In this document: piece after piece, positions 32,784 to 39,286 of the stretch
Numbering within the stretch: position 1 is the first letter of the stretch
Layout: every line of letters starts with the position of its first letter
Origin: CAZCDS01 sp964497585
Lineage (GTDB): Bacteria > Desulfobacterota > Desulfomonilia > Desulfomonilales > Desulfomonilaceae
Assembly: GCA_964497585.1 (NCBI GenBank)
Contig: CAZCDS010000060.1
Location: 1-39,286, forward strand
Length of the DNA stretch: 39,286 nt
Direction of reading: 5' to 3'
Program-made: the position numbers and the translations under genes
Notes under the pieces: generated by a model
What the model was told of the DNA's origin: nothing
Databases searched by the model: none
Seen by the model: the letters and a program-made list of their open reading frames with translations, nothing else

Positions 32784-33024
32784 TCGCGTGGGTCTGCCTT
32801 TGGGGTCTGGGTATGCCTTCCACCTGGGGGCCCAGATGGGGAATTATTCCGACGACGGCAAGGGAGGGACTCTCGGCGATGTCCGCGAGCTTGACAAAGA
32901 TCGCGACAGCCGTCTCAAAAAAGGCGAGACCCAAAAAAAAGGCCATGGGGCAACATGACCTAAGCCCGGAGAATCATTGATAGACCCAAAATGGAATGGA
33001 ACCTCCCACCCTGTCGTGTGAAAG
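32784..33024. repeat. Duplicated segment, distal part, copy A
   Basis: Continues the similarity to 35280-35522 at lower identity, with common words such as GCCTTCCACCTGGGG, CAAGGGAGGGAC, CAACATGACCTA and GAGAATCATTGATA. On the minus strand a short hydrophobic peptide frame (FFETAVAIFVKLAD) corresponds to a longer one in copy B. Confidence 0.65.
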
Positions 33025-33081
33025 CACGGCACCAGTCAATCCCAGATCGGTCGATCCGTATTTCCCCTGAGAAATCAATGG

Positions 33082-33157
33082 CCATTGAACCCTATCGGTA
33101 CTCGTGAGTTCTCATTGGTCCGTGAATACTCCCGAGAAAATGACGAAAGGTTTTTTG
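33082..33157. repeat. Degenerate dispersed repeat, copy 2
   Basis: Ungapped partner of 30742-30817. It lies just beyond the end of duplicated segment A. No equivalent was found next to segment B. Confidence 0.5.
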
Positions 33158-33216
33158 ATCAGGAACCCCGGCCTCGAACTTGCTGCCTAGTGAGATACTC
33201 TTTTCCCAGACATGAG

Positions 33217-33738
33217 CTATTTTTCAGGATTGAAGGTTGGGGCCGTTTTCGGGGATTTACCCTTCAAGTGAGTATGGTAATACGCATAGGTAAGGGGTTC
33301 TCCACTCCGAAGCACATCGGCACTGACCACATCTCCCACAAAAAGGGTGTGGGTTCCCACATCCACCTGTTCGATGACTCTGGCCTCCAGGACGCTGAGG
33401 CAATGATCCGTAACCAGCGGCGCACCTGTGGCACCCTCAGCGAATTCTACCTGGGACAGCTTGTCCACGTTTCTGCCGGATTTGAAGCCAAATAAGCCAA
33501 TAAACGTCATGGGAGTTGAGGTATCGAGCACCGAGGCCCCGAACACCTTGCTCTTGGATATGTACTCGTGGGTTAAGTTGTCCTTGTTGATAATCACGGC
33601 AACCCGTGGCGGCTCTGAAGTCACCTGAAGGACCGTGTTGACGATTTGACCGTTCAGTTTACCGTCGAGATGGGATGTTACGATGTAGAGCCCATAACTG
33701 AGCTGCGTGAAAACCTCTCGGTTGAGAGCCGATGCCAT
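33217..33738 (-). CDS. Flavin reductase-like protein (flavoredoxin type)
   Basis: FMN-binding protein of 173 residues with AAGGAGGAG before ATG at 33738. The flavin_reduct split-barrel pattern is clear: LSYGLYIVTSHLDGK, then GQIVNTVLQVTSEPP and VIINKDNLTHEYI. FIGLFGFKSGRNVDK, the VGTHTLFVGDV block, and a C-terminal YAYYHTHLKGKSPKTAPTF follow. This form is common in anaerobes, where it transfers electrons between NAD(P)H or ferredoxin/rubredoxin and other flavoproteins, or helps oxygen detoxification. It lies between two copies of the decayed ihfA segment, so it may have arrived or been moved with them. No rubredoxin or flavodiiron gene is adjacent. Confidence 0.92.
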   Translation of the reverse strand: MASALNREVFTQLSYGLYIVTSHLDGKLNGQIVNTVLQVTSEPPRVAVIINKDNLTHEYISKSKVFGASVLDTSTPMTFIGLFGFKSGRNVDKLSQVEFAEGATGAPLVTDHCLSVLEARVIEQVDVGTHTLFVGDVVSADVLRSGEPLTYAYYHTHLKGKSPKTAPTFNPEK

Positions 33739-33819
33739 ACTATCTCCTCCTTAGCCTGTCTCTTCGCTACGTTCTCTGAGACGCTCAGATGCTAATTGTC
33801 CCTTCGTGGGATTCCTCGC

Positions 33820-34188
33820 TCATGCCTCTGCCACCATTTTTGCAACGGAATCCGAAACGAACTCCGATTCTTTCTCGAAGCGGACTCCTTGTTCGTCAGT
33901 GGGCCTTCAACAAGGCTCCCGCATTGGCTGCTATCACGCAGGTATCTCGGTCGCCCTCACCACGGCCCCTCTTAAGGCAACGGCGGTCTTGCCGCTCGCG
34001 ACCATGACCCTTTTGACTATCCCAATGCCGAAAGCATCGCCGACGAACAGCGCACGTAGCGCTTCGAAGAAGTCCAGTTCCCTGAAGAAGATAGAGTAAG
34101 GCACTCGACTCACGTAACCTCTGCGGGGGATGCTGTTCCACGCTCTGCCCGTGTCAAACAGCCGTTTGCACTTATTCCTTTGCTCCAT
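33820..34188 (-). pseudogene. Unidentified decayed gene fragment
   Basis: Three minus-strand frames give gene-like pieces in order: ALFVGDAFGIGIVKRVMVAS and GKTAVALRGAVVRATEIP in one frame, CVIAANAGALLKAH in the next, then FEKESEFVSDSVAKMVAEA before TGA at 33820. Such frame-switching suggests a gene with at least two frameshifts. I do not recognise the family. It lies between the ankyrin-repeat gene and the flavin reductase gene, in the same direction. Confidence 0.35.
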
Positions 34189-34789
34189 GTTTTATTAGGA
34201 GCGCTCTCAGGTCCTCGTGTCCGTTTTTGGTGGCGTGGGTAAGGGCCGTCCAACCGGACGATTCTTTTGCGTTTACGTCGGCGCCTGACTCCAAGAGAAG
34301 CCTTACAACTTCGATGGCACCCTTTCCGGAAGCCAGCATCAGGGCCGTTACGCCATGGGAAGTCCTGGCATTGACGTCAGCTCCCTTGCCGAGAAGTAGC
34401 TTCACAATTGCAGGGTGGTTTGTCAGGGATGCCAACATCAAGGCGGTGAACCCGTCCTTGAACCTTGCATTGACATTCGCCCCCTCACGCAGAAGGCGTT
34501 CAGTTTTCGGAAGATCGCCTGCCAGGGAAGCCTTTATCAACTCCTGGCTTTGATCTCCACCTTCAGCCGTGGCAATGCCTGCGCTGAAAGAGCAAATCCC
34601 ACAAATGGTCAGAACTCCCCAAAGAAAACCAACCTTGTGGTGCTGGAGGTAGCCTGCCAAATTCTTATGGTCCTTGCCACAGGTCTGGCATTTCCTGGGA
34701 AAGAGGCGGGAATCCTTGCCGATGAGGGCTAAGAGCCTGATGAATTCCAAGAAGCGCTTGTTGTATGGTTGAGCCTTGTCTTGATGCAT
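34172..34789 (-). CDS. Ankyrin-repeat protein with internal signal or membrane segment
   Basis: Protein of about 205 residues starting MHQDKAQPYNK at 34789, behind GGGAG; ATG was preferred over TTG at 34792. A hydrophobic segment at about 55-75 (VGFLWGVLTICGICSFSAGI) looks like a signal peptide or anchor lying unusually deep in the chain. Three to four ankyrin repeats follow (about 90-200), with the typical GFTALMLAS, GVTALMLAS and GWTALTHAT turns. The first 50 residues include CQTCGKDHKNLAGYLQHH, a C2H2-like zinc motif. The N-terminal part may thus be unrelated fused sequence, and the original gene may have started near the hydrophobic segment, though no start codon is visible there. It likely mediates protein binding, perhaps in the periplasm. 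Confidence 0.7.
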   Translation of the reverse strand: MHQDKAQPYNKRFLEFIRLLALIGKDSRLFPRKCQTCGKDHKNLAGYLQHHKVGFLWGVLTICGICSFSAGIATAEGGDQSQELIKASLAGDLPKTERLLREGANVNARFKDGFTALMLASLTNHPAIVKLLLGKGADVNARTSHGVTALMLASGKGAIEVVRLLLESGADVNAKESSGWTALTHATKNGHEDLRALLIKHGAKE

Positions 34790-34870
34790 CAATCGTATAC
34801 TCCCGTAGATTGGCTGTCACAGGGAACTCGGCGACGTGGACGGCAATATGCAGGGACCCCGGATACAATC

Positions 34871-35177
34871 TTATTGGCTTCCGTGATTCAAGGGCACCCT
34901 GCTGAACGCCTTCTTCAGCACTGGACCATACTTCCAGATGTCCACCGTTCTGCCGTCGAGGATGATCTCCCTCGCCTATCTGCGCGTTTCTTCCTCTCCT
35001 GCGCCGTTTTGACTTGACGCTCCACTTTCCGAATCCTGAAACCATGACATCCTCGCTGGACACGAGGCAGGCCTTGATTAGGTCAAGCAACGTGCCAACG
35101 ATCTCGGAGGCCTCCCCCTTCATGAATCTGCTGTGCTCAGCGATTGTCTGCGCTAGGCCAGTGTTTCTCTGCTTCGT
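34871..35177 (-). pseudogene. ihfA: Degenerate integration host factor alpha (ihfA) copy B
   Basis: The ribosome site AGGAGG is kept, but the position of the ihfA ATG reads ACG (35175-35177). The coding sequence then gives LAQTIAEH, GEASEIVGTLLDLIKA and SEDVMVSGFGKWSVKSKRRR before a one-base frameshift inside RGRNAQIGE. The next frame continues EIILDGRTVDIWKYGPVLKK to TAA at 34871-34873. So the whole IHF-alpha fold can be followed, more completely than in copy A, but the start and the frame are both lost. It precedes the ankyrin gene on the same strand. Confidence 0.78.
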
Positions 35178-35178
35178 G

Positions 35179-35279
35179 GAGACCCTCCTGATATACACTG
35201 AAGCTGCAAACGCCCCGGCGAGTCCGATTCTAATGGAAGAGAAAGAGAAAAGCAAAGCGCCATGTCCCCCGCGGTCAAC
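35179..35279 (-). repeat. 101-bp identical upstream element, copy B
   Basis: Exact match to 32683-32783, including the promoter-like TTTGCT/TAGAAT pair (35251-35256 and 35227-35232 on the minus strand) and the ribosome site. The two copies are about 2.5 kb apart in direct orientation. Confidence 0.8.
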
Positions 35280-35522
35280 GCGCGTGCGTCTGCCGTTCGG
35301 GGGGTGCGTCCGCCTTCCACCTGGGGCCTCAGATCGTGAATTCTTCCGGAGAGCGCAAGGGAGGGACCCTCGTCTACGTCAACGAGCCTGCGAAAAATCA
35401 CGACAGCCACAGCAAAAATGGCCAGGCCCCAAAAAGGGTCATGGCACAACATGACCTACGCCATGAGAATCATTGATATACCCAAGAGGCGTGGAACCTC
35501 CCTGCCCTGCCGTGTGAAGTCA
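35280..35522. repeat. Duplicated segment, distal part, copy B
   Basis: Partner of 32784-33024. On the minus strand an open frame (35452 down to 35153) encodes MLCHDPFWGLAIFAVAVVIF and then LVDVDEGPSLALSG: one membrane segment and a short tail running into the ihfA leader. The same peptide is recognisable but broken in copy A, so this may be a remnant of a small membrane protein gene. No ribosome site is evident. Confidence 0.6.
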
Positions 35523-35621
35523 AACTCACCCCTAATAAAACCGACGCCTTAGCCGAATTCCCCCATGATTTCAGTCCCGATTGATCCAGATCGATCCCGT
35601 TTGATCCCGTTTAGTCCCAAG

Positions 35622-35686
35622 AAAGGTAACTAAATGGTAACTGGATGGACCGGAGCAAGAGAGCTGAATGTCTCCGCCGTGAGAGG
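35622..35686. repeat. Repeat block X, copy 1
   Basis: About 65 bp similar to 38971-39036: both carry AAGGT-ACT-AATGGTAACTGG, a CCGG, and GAATGTCT followed by CCGTGAGA. Block Y follows 17 bp later. Confidence 0.65.
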
Positions 35687-35702
35687 GTCGTACCCTAGAA
35701 AA

Positions 35703-35829
35703 GGCTGTTAACACGAAAACCGCACTGACAGTGCCTCTCCTCTGATTTACCCCAACCCCGTGGGAGCCGTTTCGGGGGCCCAAGATGCCGGATTTTGAAC
35801 GTGGCGGTCCCCGATCCGGTCCCCCGAGC
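35703..35829. repeat. Repeat block Y, copy 1
   Basis: About 127 bp similar to 38848-38962. Common words are GGCTGT-AA-ACGAAAACC, GCCGTTTCGGGGGCC and ATGCCGGATTTTGAAC, then CCCCCGAGC. This copy has a perfect GCACTG-A-CAGTGC palindrome (near 35721-35733) that is degenerate in copy 2. Apparently non-coding. Confidence 0.7.
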
Positions 35830-36222
35830 ATCTCATACCAATAGTGGTCCTGCTTGGGGTTCTTCTTTCTGATCATTCCCCCCGATCGCTGTCAGTCGGC
35901 CTTCCGCTGTAGCCATGCTGATGTTCTGAAGCGTATCCAAAGAGTCTCTTGAATTTCCGAGGTCTTTCGGCCATGATATTTTGAGAAACAACTCACGCAT
36001 CAACCCGCACCCACCAACTTGAGAGGGGGAGGACCACGCAGAAGACACGGACGCGTGTGGGTCTACCGAGCCCTTCGCACTGACGTGATGAGTTCAGCGC
36101 TTGCGCACACGAAGGGGAGTCTGTCTTGTATGAGCGCAACTGGTCAACCAGGTAGCGCATCAAGGAATCGCATAAGCCTGGTTCGACGGCGGAAACGCTT
36201 CTGAGGGAAGGGGAGACGGAAG

Positions 36223-38718
36223 ATGATGCGGATCAGAATAGGTTTGATCGTGACGTTATGCCTCAGCCTTGGGATAGTCGCATTCGGTGAAGAGGCTCGG
36301 TGGAAGGAGCTGAACGAACAAGGGGCGAAGCTCTACCGTCAGGGCAAGTACGCTGACGCGGAGAAAGTAGCTCAGCGAGCCTTGAACGTGGCCGAGAAGA
36401 CCTTCCCAACGAATCATCCCACCGTGGCCATAGCTCTGAACAACCTGGCCTTTCTCTATGAAGCGCAGGGGAAGTATGCCGAAGCGGAACCGCTGTACAA
36501 GAGAGCCCTGGCAATTTTGGAAAAGGCCCTGGGCAAGAACCACCCAAATGTGGCCAACTCTCTCGGCGGCCTGGCCGGACTCTACAGCGATCAGGGGAAG
36601 TATTCCGAGGCCGAACCTTTGTTCAAGAGAGCCCTCACAATATTTGAGAAGGCCCTCGGGAAGAACCACCCCGATGTGGGTACAGCGCTCGGTAATCTTG
36701 GTGTGCTCTATGCGCATAAGGGGGAGCGCCGGAGAGCTCTGGAGATGTTCGAACAGGTGCTTGCCATTCGTACTAAGAAGGGTTTACCGACAGAGTGGCC
36801 GAAAAATCTCATGGCAGACGCTTATCTCGACCGGAATGATCTCGTTAGGGCTGCCCCCTTGATCAAGGAATCGGGCAATTTTCCAACGAGAGGACGATTC
36901 TATCTCCTCAGTTCTAACTATGAAAAGGCTGCTGCGAACTACGACCAGCTTCGCACATGGGCTGAACGGAACAGGGACGCAGACGCTCTCTTCACTGCCT
37001 ACACCGGACTCGGCAGAGCCTATGAAGGTCTGGGAAAAGATGCCAAGGCAGCAGAATACTATCGCAAAGCGGTTGATTTCACGGAGGCCTTGCGTTCCAG
37101 CCTCAGCCGTCAGGCAAGGGAGAAGTTTTTCGACGTACGGGTCTATGGCTTTTACCGCACAGCGCCTTATGAGGGTCTTGCACGAGTGCTGATACGTCTG
37201 AACAGGCCGGTTGACGCGCTGAAGAGCTCGGAATACTCCAAGGCACGCGTATACTCGGAACAGATATCGAGCCTGATCGCAGGAGATCGATTAGATGTCC
37301 CGCAAGGCATGATCACGAAAGACGAAAGCCTGAACGATCAACTCGCGGCCATCAAAAAGGCAAGACAGAAAGCTTACAAGGACGCAAACAAGGAACGAAT
37401 CAAAGCGCTTGAACCACAGGTCAAGGAATTGGAAGACAAGCTCGACGCCCACATCAAGATGCTCCGCAATAAGTACCCTCTCTTCGCAGTAACCAGATAT
37501 CCCGAACCTATGGAGCTATCCCAATCAGCTCTCAAAGACAACGAATGGACTCTCTCATACGACGTGACCGACTCCGGTGTCATTATCTATCTCACCAAGG
37601 GCAAGAAACTCGTCAAGGCTTTGTTCAAGCCTACCGCGCGGAAGGAGCTGGATGAGCTGGTTCGGAAGGTCAGGGAACCGCTGGAGGTGAGCGAAGGGAA
37701 TTTCGTCAAAAAACTCAAATCCTTTGACTTCGCCTCCGGCAAGAAGCTCTCCGATCTGCTCCTCTCGGACATGCTCTCTGACCTGCCTGAAGGCATCCCG
37801 GTCATAATCGTCCCAGATGATTCGCTCGGAGTCCTTCCTTTCGAGATGCTCGTCCTCAACGACGGGGGCGAAGTCAGGACGGACAAGAAGATACCCTACG
37901 TCACAGGAGCCCGGTTCTTCGGAGACCGGAATCCCTTATCCTACTACCAGTCGATCACGGCTCTCACCCTCGCAAGAACCTTCGGCAAAGCCAAGAGGTC
38001 GGCTCCAAACAGAATGGTGATGGCAGACCCGGTGTTCGATGTCAAAGACTCCCGCCTCGCCAGTGCCAACCGGCAAAGACGAATTGCAATCATGAAATCC
38101 ATGCCGGACAAGCTCCTGTCCATCAAGAATGAGATGGGACTGACCTTTCTTCGACTGCCTCTGACCGGAGAACTGGCGAAGAGTTTGAAACAGCTCGACT
38201 CCAAGAAGACAGATCTGTACACGGGAATGAAGGCGTCAAAGCCTGTGCTATTCGAAAAGCCGCTGACGAAGTACGGCTCGATCGTCTTTGCGACTCACGG
38301 TTATTTCGGAAAGGACTTGCCCGGCATGCAGGAGCCGGTTTTGGTGTTGACGATCCCCGACCAGCCCAAAGGACAGGACGGCTTTCTCCGAATGAGCGAG
38401 GTCATGGGCCTGGAGCTGAACTCGGACATCGTTGCTCTCACCGCGTGTCAAACCGGCCTTGGGCGACGGATCTCTGGTGAAGGCACGATGGGAATGGGGA
38501 GAGCCTTCCAGTATGCCGGAGCTAAGGCTGTCCTGATGACCCTCTGGTCGGTTGCGGAGAAATCATCAGTCATTCTGACGGAGAGCTTCTTCCGCCACCT
38601 GAAGGAGGGAAAGAGCAAGCTGGAGTCGTTGCGGCTGGCCCGGAAAGAGATCCGAGACGCTGGATACGATCATCCCTTCTTCTGGGCCCCGTTCATCCTA
38701 GTGGGAGAAGTTGACTAA
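36223..38718 (+). CDS. Secreted TPR-CHAT protein, putative caspase-like protease
   Basis: Protein of 831 residues; the ATG at 36223 follows GGGGAG. A Sec signal peptide (residues 1-22, MMRIRIG then a hydrophobic core ending VAFG) predicts export. About four to five tetratricopeptide repeats of the 42-residue type lie at about 25-190 (GKYAEAEPLYKRALAILEKA and near-copies, a sign of recent repeat amplification). Two more TPR-like helical pairs reach about 300. A middle helical region precedes the C-terminal CHAT domain (about 500-828). This carries the presumed catalytic dyad His692 (FATHGYF) and Cys742 (TACQTGLG), plus the conserved WSV and PFFWAPFILVGE ends. CHAT domains are caspase/separase-related cysteine peptidases. 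The gene stands alone, flanked by non-coding repeats. Substrate is unknown. Confidence 0.92.
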   Translation: MMRIRIGLIVTLCLSLGIVAFGEEARWKELNEQGAKLYRQGKYADAEKVAQRALNVAEKTFPTNHPTVAIALNNLAFLYEAQGKYAEAEPLYKRALAILEKALGKNHPNVANSLGGLAGLYSDQGKYSEAEPLFKRALTIFEKALGKNHPDVGTALGNLGVLYAHKGERRRALEMFEQVLAIRTKKGLPTEWPKNLMADAYLDRNDLVRAAPLIKESGNFPTRGRFYLLSSNYEKAAANYDQLRTWAERNRDADALFTAYTGLGRAYEGLGKDAKAAEYYRKAVDFTEALRSSLSRQAREKFFDVRVYGFYRTAPYEGLARVLIRLNRPVDALKSSEYSKARVYSEQISSLIAGDRLDVPQGMITKDESLNDQLAAIKKARQKAYKDANKERIKALEPQVKELEDKLDAHIKMLRNKYPLFAVTRYPEPMELSQSALKDNEWTLSYDVTDSGVIIYLTKGKKLVKALFKPTARKELDELVRKVREPLEVSEGNFVKKLKSFDFASGKKLSDLLLSDMLSDLPEGIPVIIVPDDSLGVLPFEMLVLNDGGEVRTDKKIPYVTGARFFGDRNPLSYYQSITALTLARTFGKAKRSAPNRMVMADPVFDVKDSRLASANRQRRIAIMKSMPDKLLSIKNEMGLTFLRLPLTGELAKSLKQLDSKKTDLYTGMKASKPVLFEKPLTKYGSIVFATHGYFGKDLPGMQEPVLVLTIPDQPKGQDGFLRMSEVMGLELNSDIVALTACQTGLGRRISGEGTMGMGRAFQYAGAKAVLMTLWSVAEKSSVILTESFFRHLKEGKSKLESLRLARKEIRDAGYDHPFFWAPFILVGEVD

Positions 38719-38847
38719 GTGGATCTTCTCCTATGGCCGAATTGAATCGGTGAAGCCAATACTCTATTGCCTCACGATTCTCCGTGGCCTTGGGTGTTGA
38801 TCACGGATCTCAGGCTCTTCCGAGTGAGAGGCGCGTGATCTAGGATG

Positions 38848-38962
38848 GGCTGTCAATACGAAAACCTTACTGGTAGTGCCTATTCTCCGATTTACCGCAA
38901 CCACCTGGGGGCCGTTTCGGGGGCCAAAAATGCCGGATTTTGAACTCGGCGGGCCCCCGAGC
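38848..38962. repeat. Repeat block Y, copy 2
   Basis: About 115 bp partner of 35703-35829. It is directly preceded by a GTGAGAGG remnant (about 38824) matching the end of block X, so X-Y order is conserved with copy 1. Confidence 0.7.
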
Positions 38963-38970
38963 CTCCAAAA

Positions 38971-39036
38971 AAAGGTGACTGAATGGTAACTGGGCGTGCC
39001 GGTTCGTCGGATGTGAATGTCTGCCCCGTGAGAAGC
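38971..39036. repeat. Repeat block X, copy 2
   Basis: Partner of 35622-35686, here placed after block Y rather than before it. Together with the X remnant ahead of Y, this suggests a partial tandem array X-Y-X at this site. Confidence 0.6.
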
Positions 39037-39286
39037 CAGAGGATACCTTAATCAAATTGACGACTTGTCTGAGAAGCCCAACGATTTCACTCCCACTCAA
39101 CCTTGTTCCGTCAGTTCTAGTAATTCCCAGTCCCGAAAAACGTTGGCAGGATGTTAGCAAACTGCTGGCTCTTATGGCCGAACCCCGCATTCCTTGTACA
39201 GGACTTCCGAAATCCTAATGGTAATCGTGTGTTCCCAGCACTACCTCGACGCCAGTCTTGTTCCACTAACTCAGCAAGGTTTTCTA

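Larger units (their letters stand above)
34790..36222. other. 1.4 kb region of repeats and pseudogenes upstream of the CHAT gene
   Basis: Contains ihfA copy B, the identical upstream element, the distal duplicated segment and the first copies of repeat blocks X and Y, each listed separately. From 35830 to 36222 I see no repeat or gene apart from the CHAT gene leader. A tandem GATCCCGTTT doublet lies near 35593-35612. Confidence 0.5.
38719..39286. other. Right-edge stretch without a recognisable gene
   Basis: Contains repeat blocks Y and X (listed separately) and then about 250 bp in which I see nothing. Frames on the minus strand are repeat sequence and not convincing genes. Confidence 0.5.

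Noticed and set aside
36223..38718. TPR-CHAT protein as part of a Craspase-type CRISPR system
   Set aside because: It has a signal peptide, and there is no gRAMP/Cas7-11 effector, CRISPR array or other cas gene in the window.

Overview
The window looks like a chromosomal piece of a metabolically versatile anaerobic or facultative proteobacterium, most likely Desulfobacterota (old Deltaproteobacteria). This is inferred from the mix of TRAP and Liv-type uptake systems, a molybdenum hydroxylase, a 4-hydroxybutyryl-CoA dehydratase-like enzyme, a flavoredoxin-type flavin reductase and IHF-alpha remnants. No rRNA, tRNA or marker gene is present, so the assignment is tentative. No complete IS element, CRISPR array or tRNA was recognised.

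Layout. (1) 1-5376: a DUF6125-like gene converges on a long class A penicillin-binding protein, followed by about 1.6 kb holding no intact gene and one probable decayed small gene. (2) 5377-18557: a two-armed catabolic cluster centred on an XRE-cupin regulator. The minus arm runs regulator, enamidase-like amidohydrolase, PF06684 (AA_synth) protein, TRAP binding protein, TRAP small and large permeases, and an acylating-type aldehyde dehydrogenase. The plus arm runs three overlapping molybdenum-hydroxylase subunit genes, a protein resembling 6-hydroxynicotinate reductase, and a UPF0280 (ApbE-like) protein. The hydroxylase, reductase and enamidase set matches the first three steps of nicotinate fermentation in Eubacterium barkeri. 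The later genes of that pathway are absent and TRAP, AA_synth and aldehyde dehydrogenase genes stand in their place. This is the best candidate here for an undescribed N-heterocycle degradation system. (3) 18682-19065: an isolated SpoIIAA-like small protein.

(4) 19804-30548: a second cluster with the same architecture. A minus arm (SDR, acyl-CoA ligase, complete LivK-H-M-G-F transporter) diverges from a plus arm (a second XRE-cupin regulator, a small CGGC cysteine protein, and a 4-hydroxybutyryl-CoA dehydratase-like enzyme). In the latter, one of the four expected cluster ligands appears to be Ser. Both XRE-cupin proteins end in PPSW.

(5) 30549-39286: an accessory region. Two AT-richer minus-strand genes encode an unknown protein and a protein with a HEPN-type RNELTH motif. 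Two degenerate ihfA copies lie in a duplicated segment whose upstream 101 bp are identical. A flavin reductase and an ankyrin-repeat protein sit between the copies. A secreted TPR-CHAT putative protease follows, bracketed by a dispersed non-coding repeat. The repeats, decayed genes and composition suggest a region shaped by duplication and transfer.
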